From Planctomycetia bacterium (lineage in GTDB: Bacteria; Planctomycetota; Phycisphaerae; UBA1845; UTPLA1), in assembly GCA_015200345.1 (NCBI GenBank), contig CP054187.1:1286470-1350469 (forward strand): a DNA stretch of 64,000 bases. Reading direction: 5' to 3'. The position numbers and the translations under genes are program-made. The notes beneath the pieces are model-generated. The model did no database searches. It was not told the origin of the DNA and saw only the letters and a program-made list of their open reading frames with translations. Of the stretch, positions 9,118 to 17,190 are shown piece by piece. Each line of letters begins with the position of its first letter. Position 1 is the stretch's first letter.

Positions 9118-10692
9118 TCAGGGTGAGCCTGCAAAGGCTTTTTTGGCCTTGTTGTTCAATTCCATTTTGCCAAGTTCGAGGTACGCGCGAACATCAGGTA
9201 CCTGCTCGCTTTGAATTCTGGCTTCGAGGACGCGCCTGACTTGATCCTGATCCAACCATTCGACGCCGGCAGCGTCAAGCGCAAGCCATGTTTTCAGTCG
9301 GAGCCTCCAATCCTGCTCGTCCTTCTGAAACAGTTGAAACAGCCATTCTTGGAATAGCTGCTTTTCAGAACTGGACAGTTTTCGAATGGCGGTGAGCATT
9401 CCCGCACGTTCGAGAATGTGGTTGCGCAGGAGCAGGTCTTGCCGACTGTCCGTGCGATGGCGCGATAATTCACCCGCAAAAGATTCTATTACGGCCTCGA
9501 TGGCCTCCTCGTGCATGATCTTATCCAGACGGTCGGCAGTTGCCTCGAACTGCTTGATATCGCGGGGCATTCCAAGAAACTTCGCGCTCCATTTGTCGCG
9601 CGCTTCCTGGTATTGCCGGATTGCCGTATCGCAACGTGAAATCTGACGCTGCGGATAAGTCCGTGATGTGTCGAGTCGCTGAAGGGAGTTCGTCAAGTGC
9701 AACTGAACAACGGGGTTGTTCTCACGCTTTAATTCATCCTGTAGAAACGTGATGGCGCTCTGGTCGCCTGCGAGATAAACACTGCCCACTTGCCTGGCCA
9801 GAGTCGCACGATTCGGCCAGTCCGGATCGTGCAATGCGATTGCCTGCTTCAGTTCATGTCTCAATTGCAGTAGGCCAGATTGCTTAGCATATTTGCCTAA
9901 CACCGCATGTAGTTCAAAAACACAGTCCAATACTTCCGAACGACATTCGCGGTCGCCCTGCCAGTCCCCGACCGGAAGGTTTCTCGAAAAATACTCAAAA
10001 AGACCTGCAATTGCCAAAGCCGCATCCGAATCGCCAGCCTCAACCTTGTTGATGATCCGATGAATTTCGTCCTGCAGGGCGGCTTGATCATACCCGCGGC
10101 TACGCGGGGGACGATTCTCGGTATATCCGACGATGTGACCAGCGCGAAGCAAGCTCGGTAAATTGACTTTTGGACACTTTTCCAGCCGAGCGGCTAACTG
10201 GTCCATCGGAATATCGCCGGTTGCCTCAAGCACGATGACGCCGTTCGGATCAATTAAGATGCTTGTCGGCAGCATCGATACGCCGGGTGTTCGCTGATTC
10301 GCGCAGACGGCGTATCCCATACCCAGTTTTTTCGCGTATGCGAATGCCCGCGAAGGAGCTTCTTCCGTCACGCCGATGATAATCAGCCCTCGATCCTCAA
10401 ATCGCTTTTGAAGTGTATTCAGGCGAGGAATCTGACGAATACAGGATGGGCACCACGACGCCCAGAACTCGAGCAAGACCGGCCGGTTTTTCAATTCACT
10501 CCAATTTAACTTGTGCGCTACGTTCAACCAGGCACCCGAATCAAATGCGCACAATTTCTCCTGATCGCTGACGGATACTGTCGGTGACTGCGCTGTTGCC
10601 CTCGAAACAGCAATGCCGATGAATACAGCAACCATGCATAGACAGGCCGCGTGATGGCGGAATGGATCTTTCATGAAACACGCTTCATTCAT
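9118..10692 (-). CDS. Exported TlpA/thioredoxin-like protein with long C-terminal helical extension (copy 2)
   Basis: 524 aa. The ATG at 10692 overlaps the stop of the lipoprotein gene by 8 bases; an internal ATG at 10674 is possible. A signal peptide/anchor lies at about residues 15-35. The thioredoxin-like domain contains WASWCPSC (Cys81 and Cys84) and SILIDPNGVIV. From about residue 200 a long helical, Glu/Arg/Gln-rich region follows with no named domain. Layout and many positions match the gene at 7102-8688. It probably acts in extracytoplasmic thiol redox chemistry; its partner may be the Cys-rich lipoprotein encoded directly upstream. The 3' end contains a run of six A (see findings). 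Confidence 0.72.
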   Translation of the reverse strand: MNEACFMKDPFRHHAACLCMVAVFIGIAVSRATAQSPTVSVSDQEKLCAFDSGAWLNVAHKLNWSELKNRPVLLEFWASWCPSCIRQIPRLNTLQKRFEDRGLIIIGVTEEAPSRAFAYAKKLGMGYAVCANQRTPGVSMLPTSILIDPNGVIVLEATGDIPMDQLAARLEKCPKVNLPSLLRAGHIVGYTENRPPRSRGYDQAALQDEIHRIINKVEAGDSDAALAIAGLFEYFSRNLPVGDWQGDRECRSEVLDCVFELHAVLGKYAKQSGLLQLRHELKQAIALHDPDWPNRATLARQVGSVYLAGDQSAITFLQDELKRENNPVVQLHLTNSLQRLDTSRTYPQRQISRCDTAIRQYQEARDKWSAKFLGMPRDIKQFEATADRLDKIMHEEAIEAVIESFAGELSRHRTDSRQDLLLRNHILERAGMLTAIRKLSSSEKQLFQEWLFQLFQKDEQDWRLRLKTWLALDAAGVEWLDQDQVRRVLEARIQSEQVPDVRAYLELGKMELNNKAKKAFAGSP

Positions 10693-11431
10693 GACCCGGA
10701 TTCGGCACCGGATTACCGATGTCTGTTATAACTTCTCCGACAAACCCATAGTACCCCCAGAGTCCATACAGGAGATTGTTCCTATAGAAGACGTAATGAG
10801 CATCGCCTTCGACTTCATTATTCTGCATGATTTCGACTACAGTGCCGTTTAAATCCTGCATGTAGACATTGAAGTCTTCTTCAGTAATCTCGAAGATAGA
10901 GTTATGCATCTCCATAACATCCGCCAGTAATTGGACGCGCTCTTCGGCTGTGAGTGAACAGATGAAATCGCCGATTGCGTTCGTTCGCCAGAAAGTCGGC
11001 AATTGCGAAAAGATCGGATCAAGGATCGCCGCATCGCAAGGAGCAATTCTTTCGCAACGACACGGAGTGGTATCACTGATCTCAGACGTTTGAGACTGCG
11101 TTGGTGACTGAACACTGATTGACATTACCTCTGACCGTTGCCCCGGTTCAAGCAGTGGATTGATGTCAACCTCTTCATTATCGGCGGTGAGCTGCGGCAC
11201 ATATTGTTCTTCACATGCTGCCTTACATGCATCACGCTGGGCCGGAGTCTGCGAAGGCTTTGAGTTACAGCAGGAACCACAGGCCACGAGGCGATTCCCA
11301 GCATTAGCACAAGCAGTCACACAATTAGTAGTAGCTGATGGATTCACGCACTCGTTGCATCCCATCATGGAGAGAACGAAAACGACAAGAGTACCCAAAA
11401 GTATACATTTCAACAGGTACACCTTCATCAT
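10685..11431 (-). CDS. Cys-rich lipoprotein of unknown function
   Basis: 248 aa from the ATG at 11431, set by GGAG with 8-base spacing; the frame's earlier start (11476) has none. The N-terminus is a lipoprotein signal (hydrophobic segment ending VLSMMGC, Cys about residue 25). A Cys-rich segment follows: CNECVNPSATTNCVTACANA, then ACGSCCN, ACKAACEE. A Ser/Thr linker leads to a C-terminal domain that is duplicated as the stand-alone protein at 8705-9049. With thioredoxin-like proteins encoded next to it, the Cys-rich part is a plausible redox or folding client (inference). It is first gene of the operon, with a promoter at 11484-11511. Confidence 0.7.
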   Translation of the reverse strand: MMKVYLLKCILLGTLVVFVLSMMGCNECVNPSATTNCVTACANAGNRLVACGSCCNSKPSQTPAQRDACKAACEEQYVPQLTADNEEVDINPLLEPGQRSEVMSISVQSPTQSQTSEISDTTPCRCERIAPCDAAILDPIFSQLPTFWRTNAIGDFICSLTAEERVQLLADVMEMHNSIFEITEEDFNVYMQDLNGTVVEIMQNNEVEGDAHYVFYRNNLLYGLWGYYGFVGEVITDIGNPVPNPGHE

Positions 11432-11483
11432 GGAGTAATCTCCTTCACCAAAAGGTTCCACCGACATTGCCACCACTGCAACG

Positions 11484-11511
11484 AGGGTACCCCCCCTCTG
11501 ATGAAAGTCAA
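11484..11511 (-). promoter_or_regulatory. Promoter of the lipoprotein/TlpA-like operon
   Basis: Minus strand TTGACT (11506-11511), 16-base spacer, TACCCT (11484-11489). It lies about 55 bases before the lipoprotein start. The same TACCCT box recurs upstream of 17741. Confidence 0.5.
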
Positions 11512-11599
11512 GACTTTTTTAGGAATCGCACTGCGGAATTTTCGCCAAGCGACAGATTGTGTCACTCATCGGATTCGTACTCATCTTATTGCCTATTTT

Positions 11600-12202
11600 T
11601 TACTTTCCGTGTCGCCATTTCGCCCGCTTTTCCCGCCAGCCCGCCTCGAACGCTCGAATAGGCCCCTGCTCGTGAATCCCCCGCCGCACGGCCGGGCGGA
11701 GCTGCTTGAGCAATTTCGCGGCGTCGGCGGCAGTCAGGCCGCGCGAGGCCATCAAGTAACACAGCGCGACGGCGGCGCTGCGGCCGCGGCCGGCCTTGCA
11801 ATGGATATAGATTCTTTCGAACGGATTCGCCGCGGAAGGACGTTTGCCGCCGGAACCCGTGTGCGTTCGGATGAAATCGAGTGCCTTGTTAATGTCATCG
11901 AGCGAGGGGCAGTGATAATCGAGCGTCGGCAGGTGAAGTTGCGTCATGCCGAGGGCGGCCAGCTTTTGCCGTTCGCCGGGGAACTCCTCGCAGAGGTTGA
12001 TGATCGCGGTGACGCCGAGCGCGCGCAAGCGCTTCAAATCACCGCCGACGGGAATCGCGCCGAGAATGACATGCTCGTCAAGGATGTCCCACTGCCGCCA
12101 GAGGCCCAGCCGGTACATCAACCGTCCCGCCAGCAGTGACGGCCAGTAGCCAACGCGAACGAACGCTTGAAGCAGCAGCCGTTTGATTCCTTGCAGTGCC
12201 AT
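11600..12202 (-). CDS. Dual-specificity protein/lipid phosphatase
   Basis: 200 aa. The CX5R signature lies at residues 134-142 (HCKAGRGRS, Cys135 nucleophile, Arg141 phosphate binding). Upstream are the usual DSP elements: VILGAIPVGGDLKRLRALGVTAI and a conserved acidic loop near residue 95-103 (LDYHCPSLDD) that could supply the general acid. A hydrophobic stretch in the first 35 residues (LLLQAFVRVGYWPSLLAGRL) may bind membrane. The layout resembles PTPMT1-type phosphatases, which act on phosphatidylglycerophosphate, but other DSP substrates (phosphoproteins) are possible. It lies 70 bases downstream of the phosphodiesterase lipoprotein gene on the same strand. Confidence 0.78.
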   Translation of the reverse strand: MALQGIKRLLLQAFVRVGYWPSLLAGRLMYRLGLWRQWDILDEHVILGAIPVGGDLKRLRALGVTAIINLCEEFPGERQKLAALGMTQLHLPTLDYHCPSLDDINKALDFIRTHTGSGGKRPSAANPFERIYIHCKAGRGRSAAVALCYLMASRGLTAADAAKLLKQLRPAVRRGIHEQGPIRAFEAGWREKRAKWRHGK

Positions 12203-12272
12203 CCGTCATCCATCGCCAACAACGATCCAACGGCATCGGCGGTCCCCGCGAAATCGGCGGGTCTCGACGCTT

Positions 12273-13985
12273 TCAACGGTCCACAGCGGTCTGAAGCTGC
12301 GGCAGCAGGCCGACGCCGTCGATCGGCGGCAGGTCTTCCAGTCGATCGTCGCGACCGAGCATCTGAAGAATCGTCGGCACGACATCGACGATGCGGGCGC
12401 AGGGGATTTCGGCGTCGCCCTTCAGCCCCGGACCGGCGAAGAACATCGGGATGCGCAGGTCACGCCGGACGGCCGAGCCGTGATTGCCGGCGTGGTGGCC
12501 GGTGAAGGCATAGTCCCCGGAGGTGAAGACGACGACGTCGCCCGCTCGCACCGAATCGAAATACTCGACGATCTGCGGAACGAAATCGGGGAACTCGGTG
12601 TCGGCCGTCGCCGCGAGCCAGTCGCGCGAGCCGTGCCAGCCGGCAGTGAGAAAATCGGCCAGGCCGTGACGGCGATAGCGCAGGGGGTCGGGGACGCGGC
12701 CGGCGGCGTCCGGAGCGATGCGGTACTCGGCGAGCGTCGCGTGTTCGGGCTTGTCGGGGTCCGATGCGGGAAGGCGTCGTTCGATGACGGCGGACTCGCG
12801 GCGGGAGTAAATACGCACGCGATCCGGTCCGTCGGCATGGCACAGGAGCGCGATGCCCCGAATTCGGCACAAGTCCGGTGGCCCGGAGAACTCGCCGCCG
12901 GGGAAGAGCACGTGCTGGATTCGATCCAGCGCGGGTCGTCTCCCCCAGCCGTCATGATCGCGGAGATGGATCACGCCATGCCGATGCGAGGCGTCCACCA
13001 GGAAAGCATCGAACGGCTCCAGCGCAGCGCGGCGCGCCTCCCGCGACGCGGCGGTGATGACCGCGGGCGCATCGGCCGTGGTGGCTACGCGGAGCCTGCA
13101 ACGATCCTTAAGAAAAGCCGTCAGGTCGATTACACGCTCGGGGTCGGCCGGGACATGCCCGTGATCGCTGGTCAGAATGAAATACACGCGATCGGCGACT
13201 TTCTCGCGCTGCACGGCGCGCACCACGCGGCCGATCTGCCGGTCGATGTTGCGCAGTGCCTCGCGGTATTCGTGACTGTTAGCGCCGTAGGTATGGCCGA
13301 TTTCATCGACGCCGGGGAAGTAGTGCACGAGCAGCTCGGGCCAGCGTTTCTCGTACCAGGCGACCCAGCCGACTTCCTCGATCGTGCCGCCGACCAGTTC
13401 GTCGACGTTGGCGTAGCGCTGGACGGCGAAGGCGGCGCCCTTGAGCACGGGATTATCCAGTGTGACGGCCGCGCCGCGTCGCGTGGGGCAGTGAACGTTA
13501 AAGGTCAGCCGGTCGTCGAGCATTTCATAGATGGTCTTGTGCGTAAAATCCTGGTTCACGGTGAGATAATCGCGCAGGGTGATGTAATCGACGGCACGCA
13601 GATCGCGCGGGTCAAACCAGGTGTTGCCGACGATGCCGTGTGTGCCGGGGAAGCACCCGGTGAAGAGTGACACGGTGTTGGCATACGTAACCGCCGGGAT
13701 GGACGTGACGGCGTGTTGCACTTCGATGCCGTTGTCCTCAAACAGGTGATCGATATTGGGAAGCTGCCCCGTCGTGCGCAGCAGTTCCATGGTCTGGAGA
13801 TCCATCCCGTCAACAAAGAAAAGCACAACGGCGGCGGGCGGTCTGCGAACCGTCGGTCCGAGGTTCAAATGGATTTCGCGCTGGGGGTTGCAACCCGCCC
13901 CGAGCAGCGCGCTCCAGAGCAGCGCCCCGACGCAGGCCACGTGCACAGGACATAACGAGTTGATTCGAACCGTTCGCGGCGTCAT
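12273..13985 (-). CDS. Lipoprotein of the type I phosphodiesterase / alkaline phosphatase superfamily
   Basis: 570 aa from the ATG at 13985, which gives a lipoprotein signal ending ALLGAGC; the frame opens earlier at 14036. The catalytic domain (PF01663-like) shows VVLFFVDGMDLQTM (metal Asp), TYANTVSLFTGCFPGTHGI (nucleophile Thr region), VHYFPGVDEIGHTYG (metal Asp/His) and ILTSDHGHVP (metal Asp-His). A last metal His is in TGHHAGNHGS. Such enzymes cleave phosphodiesters, nucleotides or phospholipid headgroups outside the cell. A long plus-strand frame (12183-13670) is its antisense shadow. The downstream phosphatase could act on its product, which is speculation. Confidence 0.8.
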   Translation of the reverse strand: MTPRTVRINSLCPVHVACVGALLWSALLGAGCNPQREIHLNLGPTVRRPPAAVVLFFVDGMDLQTMELLRTTGQLPNIDHLFEDNGIEVQHAVTSIPAVTYANTVSLFTGCFPGTHGIVGNTWFDPRDLRAVDYITLRDYLTVNQDFTHKTIYEMLDDRLTFNVHCPTRRGAAVTLDNPVLKGAAFAVQRYANVDELVGGTIEEVGWVAWYEKRWPELLVHYFPGVDEIGHTYGANSHEYREALRNIDRQIGRVVRAVQREKVADRVYFILTSDHGHVPADPERVIDLTAFLKDRCRLRVATTADAPAVITAASREARRAALEPFDAFLVDASHRHGVIHLRDHDGWGRRPALDRIQHVLFPGGEFSGPPDLCRIRGIALLCHADGPDRVRIYSRRESAVIERRLPASDPDKPEHATLAEYRIAPDAAGRVPDPLRYRRHGLADFLTAGWHGSRDWLAATADTEFPDFVPQIVEYFDSVRAGDVVVFTSGDYAFTGHHAGNHGSAVRRDLRIPMFFAGPGLKGDAEIPCARIVDVVPTILQMLGRDDRLEDLPPIDGVGLLPQLQTAVDR

Positions 13986-14046
13986 GTTGAGCCGCGGATT
14001 GTAGGGGGACGGCGCGGAAAGCGTACGAATCGGCAATGGTGAGCCA

Positions 14047-14484
14047 TTACGGCTCGATCGTGCAACCGACCATCACGAGGTCGCGGCTGGGCGTGAGCTG
14101 CGTGCGCGCAATGCGGACGGTCCGCTCCATCGGTTGCCATTCGCCGTGAATCCGGAAGCGAACATGGAGCGTGTCGCCGACCTGCGGTGCGGCCTGCACG
14201 TCAGTCAGGAACCCCATGCTGGTCGGCGATTTGTCCACGGCCCAAGCCTTGTGATCTTCGATCCTGCCGGGGCGCTTCCAGCGGATGATGTCGTGCGATT
14301 CGATTCGCATGTCTTTGCGCATGGCGGGAAAGCGGCTGGGCGTGTGGTTGAATCGTGCGGTGAAATTCGCGTGTGCGGGATTCATGGCAGGTTGCTCCGT
14401 CAACAGCCCGTCGTCCGCGACATCGGTGGACGACCTTCGATTCTTCGGCATACGCCGGAGGCGATATGAGTTATCGATCTTCAA
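14047..14484 (-). CDS. PilZ-like domain protein
   Basis: Up to 145 aa; start uncertain (TTG 14484, ATG 14451 or ATG 14385). The last 90 residues form a compact beta-rich domain with RWKRPGRIEDHKAWAVDKSPTSMGFLT, then VGDTLHVRFRIHGEWQPMERTVRIART and VMVGCTIEP. The order (D-x-S-x-x-G followed by G-D-x-L and a late V-G-C) is that of PilZ-type domains, which often bind cyclic di-GMP. The usual N-terminal RxxxR is not clear, so ligand binding is doubtful. It lies 61 bases upstream of the phosphodiesterase start, on the same strand. Confidence 0.5.
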   Translation of the reverse strand: MKIDNSYRLRRMPKNRRSSTDVADDGLLTEQPAMNPAHANFTARFNHTPSRFPAMRKDMRIESHDIIRWKRPGRIEDHKAWAVDKSPTSMGFLTDVQAAPQVGDTLHVRFRIHGEWQPMERTVRIARTQLTPSRDLVMVGCTIEP

Positions 14485-14564
14485 CCCTCATCCGAATCAC
14501 GATGTGACAGGGTATTCTAGGTTCGATAAGTTCCCCCGAACGTGGTATGGGGCACGAAACGACG

Positions 14565-14573
14565 TGGTATAAT
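14565..14573 (+). promoter_or_regulatory. Extended -10 promoter for the pseudopilin gene
   Basis: TGGTATAAT, a perfect -10 with the TGn extension, 37 bases before the ATG at 14611. No good -35 box, as expected for an extended -10. Confidence 0.5.
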
Positions 14574-14610
14574 GCCCCTGCACGTTTCGAATCCCGCTCG
14601 GAGACGGCTA

Positions 14611-15555
14611 ATGATCCCAGTCCAGAGTCCTAAGCAGTCGAAAGCGGAATCCTCCGCGCGCGCGCGGGCCTTCACGCTGATCGAACTGCTCGTCGCCATC
14701 TCCATCATCGCGCTGATGGTCTCGCTGCTGCTGCCCGCCATGTCCGCCGCGCGTCAGACCGGCACGGCCGCACAGTGCCTGGGTAACCTGCGCACCCTCG
14801 GGCAGGGACTTGTTATGTATACCACCGATCACGCCGACCAGCTTGTCCCGGGCCGGCTGCCGAGGATCGACGATGACAATTGGCGCACGCTGATCCTGGG
14901 CGGCTTCAAGTATCGGCCGACTTTTCTGGCGATGATGGGGACGAACGTCGGCATCCAGGCGTTCGCCGACCCGATGCCCAGCGCGACCCTGTTCGACCTG
15001 TTCGGCGAGAAGGGCGACCGGCAGAACTACAGCAGCCGCGTCTATGTCTGCCCCGCCACGCCCGAATGGACCGATGAGCGCAACGGCTCCTACGGCTACA
15101 ACTACTCGTTCCTCGGCAACTCTCGATTAAAGACAACGAGCGATATCACGTCGTTCAAGAACTGGCCCGTCTCGGTCACGCGGATCAAGGACCCGTCGCG
15201 CACGGTGGCCGTCGCGGACAGCATGGGCACGGCCGCCACCGAAGGCGTGGATCATCGGATGGCGTACGCGAACAATGCGAACGAGCCGGAGCGGTTCGGC
15301 AATGAGGGCTTCAATCTCGACCCGCCGAAGATCGCGCCCGTCAACGGCGAGTCGGCCGGCTATCCATCGGAGCGCACGGCCGTCGACCCGCGCCACCTGA
15401 AAAAGAGCAGCGTCATGTTTGTCGACACGCACGTGGAGTCGATGACGCCGAGCCAGTTGGGCTACCAGTTCGGGCCGCACGGCGAGTATCTCTTCGACGG
15501 GAACAATTCGCTCTGGTCGGGCACCGGCCGCGATGAGGCGTGGGTGCAGAATTGA
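14611..15555 (+). CDS. Type II pseudopilin-like protein (prepilin N-methylation signal)
   Basis: 314 aa from the ATG at 14611, which has GGAG at 7-base spacing; earlier in-frame starts do not. The prepilin motif is RARAFTLIELLVAISIIALM: cleavage before Phe, Glu at mature position 5, then a hydrophobic helix. After the helix comes LLPAMSAARQTGTAAQCLGNLRTLGQGLVMYTTDH, the standard planctomycete/verrucomicrobial continuation. The C-terminal part has SSVMFVDTHVESMTPSQL, the H-x-G/D-like block of this family. It is membrane-anchored and is assembled into, or secreted by, a type II/type IV pilus-like system; its specific role is unknown. Planctomycetes carry many paralogues. Confidence 0.85.
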   Translation: MIPVQSPKQSKAESSARARAFTLIELLVAISIIALMVSLLLPAMSAARQTGTAAQCLGNLRTLGQGLVMYTTDHADQLVPGRLPRIDDDNWRTLILGGFKYRPTFLAMMGTNVGIQAFADPMPSATLFDLFGEKGDRQNYSSRVYVCPATPEWTDERNGSYGYNYSFLGNSRLKTTSDITSFKNWPVSVTRIKDPSRTVAVADSMGTAATEGVDHRMAYANNANEPERFGNEGFNLDPPKIAPVNGESAGYPSERTAVDPRHLKKSSVMFVDTHVESMTPSQLGYQFGPHGEYLFDGNNSLWSGTGRDEAWVQN

Positions 15556-15564
15556 TCGCGGGGG

Positions 15565-17190
15565 TCATCCGCCCGCGGCGCGCGTGGCCCTTTCAAGTTC
15601 GAGCTTTTGCTGCGGCGTCAGCTTGCCGCCCTGCGGTATGAGCTTCGATGGTCTTTTCATGATGTTTTTCGACGGGTCGCGCTGGCGGGTCGTCAGAAGT
15701 TCCTCCAGTCGCCTTTTCAATTCCGCGAAGATTTCCGCCACGCGCTGGTCCGGCGATTCCAGCCGCTTGACCGCAGCCGCGAGTTGATCAATCTTTCCCG
15801 ATCCCGATGCGGCGGTTCCTTCGCGCGCCGTCGTTTGCCGCGCGCTGCCGGGCGGCGACGCATCGCGCGATTGCGCGGCCGATGCCCGCGCCGAATCCAA
15901 CATGTGGCGCGCTTCGCGCAGTTCGACTAATCGCTTCTCCACCAGCGGCATGGCCCGCTTTCTGCAATCGATGAGAACAGCCTGGGCCGCCGATTTCTGT
16001 TTGTCCGTCAGCGGTTCGACCAGTTTGTAGCCGACTCCCTCGGAGTGCTTGAGAACCCAGCGGCGAACATACGCCTCCCATTCGTCCACCCGGAATTCCA
16101 CCGCCTCGATTCCGAACCGGCCGTCGTCGCTGCTCCACCATTCTGGGAACGCGGTGTTTCGCTTGGACTCCATGCGCTGCCGCCAGGCTTCATAGGCGGC
16201 GAGATCGAATCCATCCTTGATCGTGGGCCATTCGGCGTCGGTCGCGATCTTGCCGCCGCCGAGATACCGCGCGGTCTTCTGGGGCCAACCCTCTATCGCC
16301 GGGCCGCCGAGAAACGTACCCGGCGGAAGCCCCAGGAGATCGCCGTCGAGCCGCCTGGGATGTTCCTGCTTGTCAAACGATGCTTCTTCCAACTGGTATA
16401 AAAAGTAAAACTTCGTCCGCGGACATTGCGATTCGACACGTACGGGCCACCAGTATCCGTCGATGAGATCGTACTCGGCCTCGGTACGCGCGAGGATCGT
16501 GGTCGCGCCCGACTGGCTGTTGCGCTCCCGGAACTCAATGTAGACGATTGAACTCCCTTTGGAGGGAGCGATGCCGCGAACCAGCTCGGTTTGAACTGCT
16601 GCATCGTCGGTCTGAACCGTACTGTGAATTTCGAGCAGCTCGCCTTTTGGCCGAATCTCGAATCGTTGACCTTGCCCGCCGACACTGGATTCAAGCTCTC
16701 GCATCATTTCGCTCGGAGTCTTGAGCGCGCTTAGGTTCCAATGGAGCCCCACAATTCGGGGATCCACATGGAAAACGAAATCTTCGCTCCGCAGCAGGCC
16801 GCAAGCCGACTCGTTCTCGCCATACCGCCAGATTCGCCCGGCCGATCGTTCAAGGATAATGGTCTCGGGCGCGCAGGATTCCATCACTCCCAACAGGGGT
16901 TGGCCATCCGGTTCACGCAAGCGGATGCCGTCGTCGTCGCCGAAGTCCTTAAGGTAAAGGTCGTCTCCGGAGAAGCGGGCCTCGATTCGATGAAGCTGCG
17001 CGGCCTGCTGCGGATATTGCGTGATCATCCGGTAACGGATATGACCCGTCTTCGGAAGCGTCCGCGCGACATAGGCCTTCATCAGCGGCACCGTCGCCGG
17101 TGAGTCGCCCGCGAACGCCACTACGCGGGTACCGGCGACGAAAACGCCGAGCGCCGCCCACCATCCAATCGCATACTTCGCATTCGTCAT
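15565..17190 (-). CDS. Exported protein of unknown function
   Basis: 541 aa. The ATG at 17190 overlaps the TGA of the preceding gene (ATGA), so translation is probably coupled; the frame itself opens at 17226. A signal peptide covers residues 1-28 (MTNAKYAIGWWAALGVFVAG). The first about 280 residues look like an outer-membrane-lipoprotein-carrier-type beta fold (repeated strands, RIEARFSGDDLYLKDF, REPDGQPLLGVMES). The last 200 residues are helical and charged, with a Ser/Ala-rich linker and LTPQQKLELERATRAAGG at the end. No catalytic motif is visible. It is downstream of, and coupled to, the repeat-tract gene at 17187-17741, so its expression could follow that switch. Confidence 0.68.
   Translation of the reverse strand: MTNAKYAIGWWAALGVFVAGTRVVAFAGDSPATVPLMKAYVARTLPKTGHIRYRMITQYPQQAAQLHRIEARFSGDDLYLKDFGDDDGIRLREPDGQPLLGVMESCAPETIILERSAGRIWRYGENESACGLLRSEDFVFHVDPRIVGLHWNLSALKTPSEMMRELESSVGGQGQRFEIRPKGELLEIHSTVQTDDAAVQTELVRGIAPSKGSSIVYIEFRERNSQSGATTILARTEAEYDLIDGYWWPVRVESQCPRTKFYFLYQLEEASFDKQEHPRRLDGDLLGLPPGTFLGGPAIEGWPQKTARYLGGGKIATDAEWPTIKDGFDLAAYEAWRQRMESKRNTAFPEWWSSDDGRFGIEAVEFRVDEWEAYVRRWVLKHSEGVGYKLVEPLTDKQKSAAQAVLIDCRKRAMPLVEKRLVELREARHMLDSARASAAQSRDASPPGSARQTTAREGTAASGSGKIDQLAAAVKRLESPDQRVAEIFAELKRRLEELLTTRQRDPSKNIMKRPSKLIPQGGKLTPQQKLELERATRAAGG

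Noticed and set aside
12183..13670. A 495-codon plus-strand open frame
   Set aside because: It is antisense to the phosphodiesterase lipoprotein, whose catalytic motifs are intact on the minus strand. The plus frame has no motif, SD or signal; long antisense frames are expected at this GC content.
13960..13990. tRNA T-loop-like string near 13971
   Set aside because: It resembles GGTTCGAATC on the minus strand but has no pairing acceptor or anticodon arm and lies in the signal-peptide codons of the phosphodiesterase gene.
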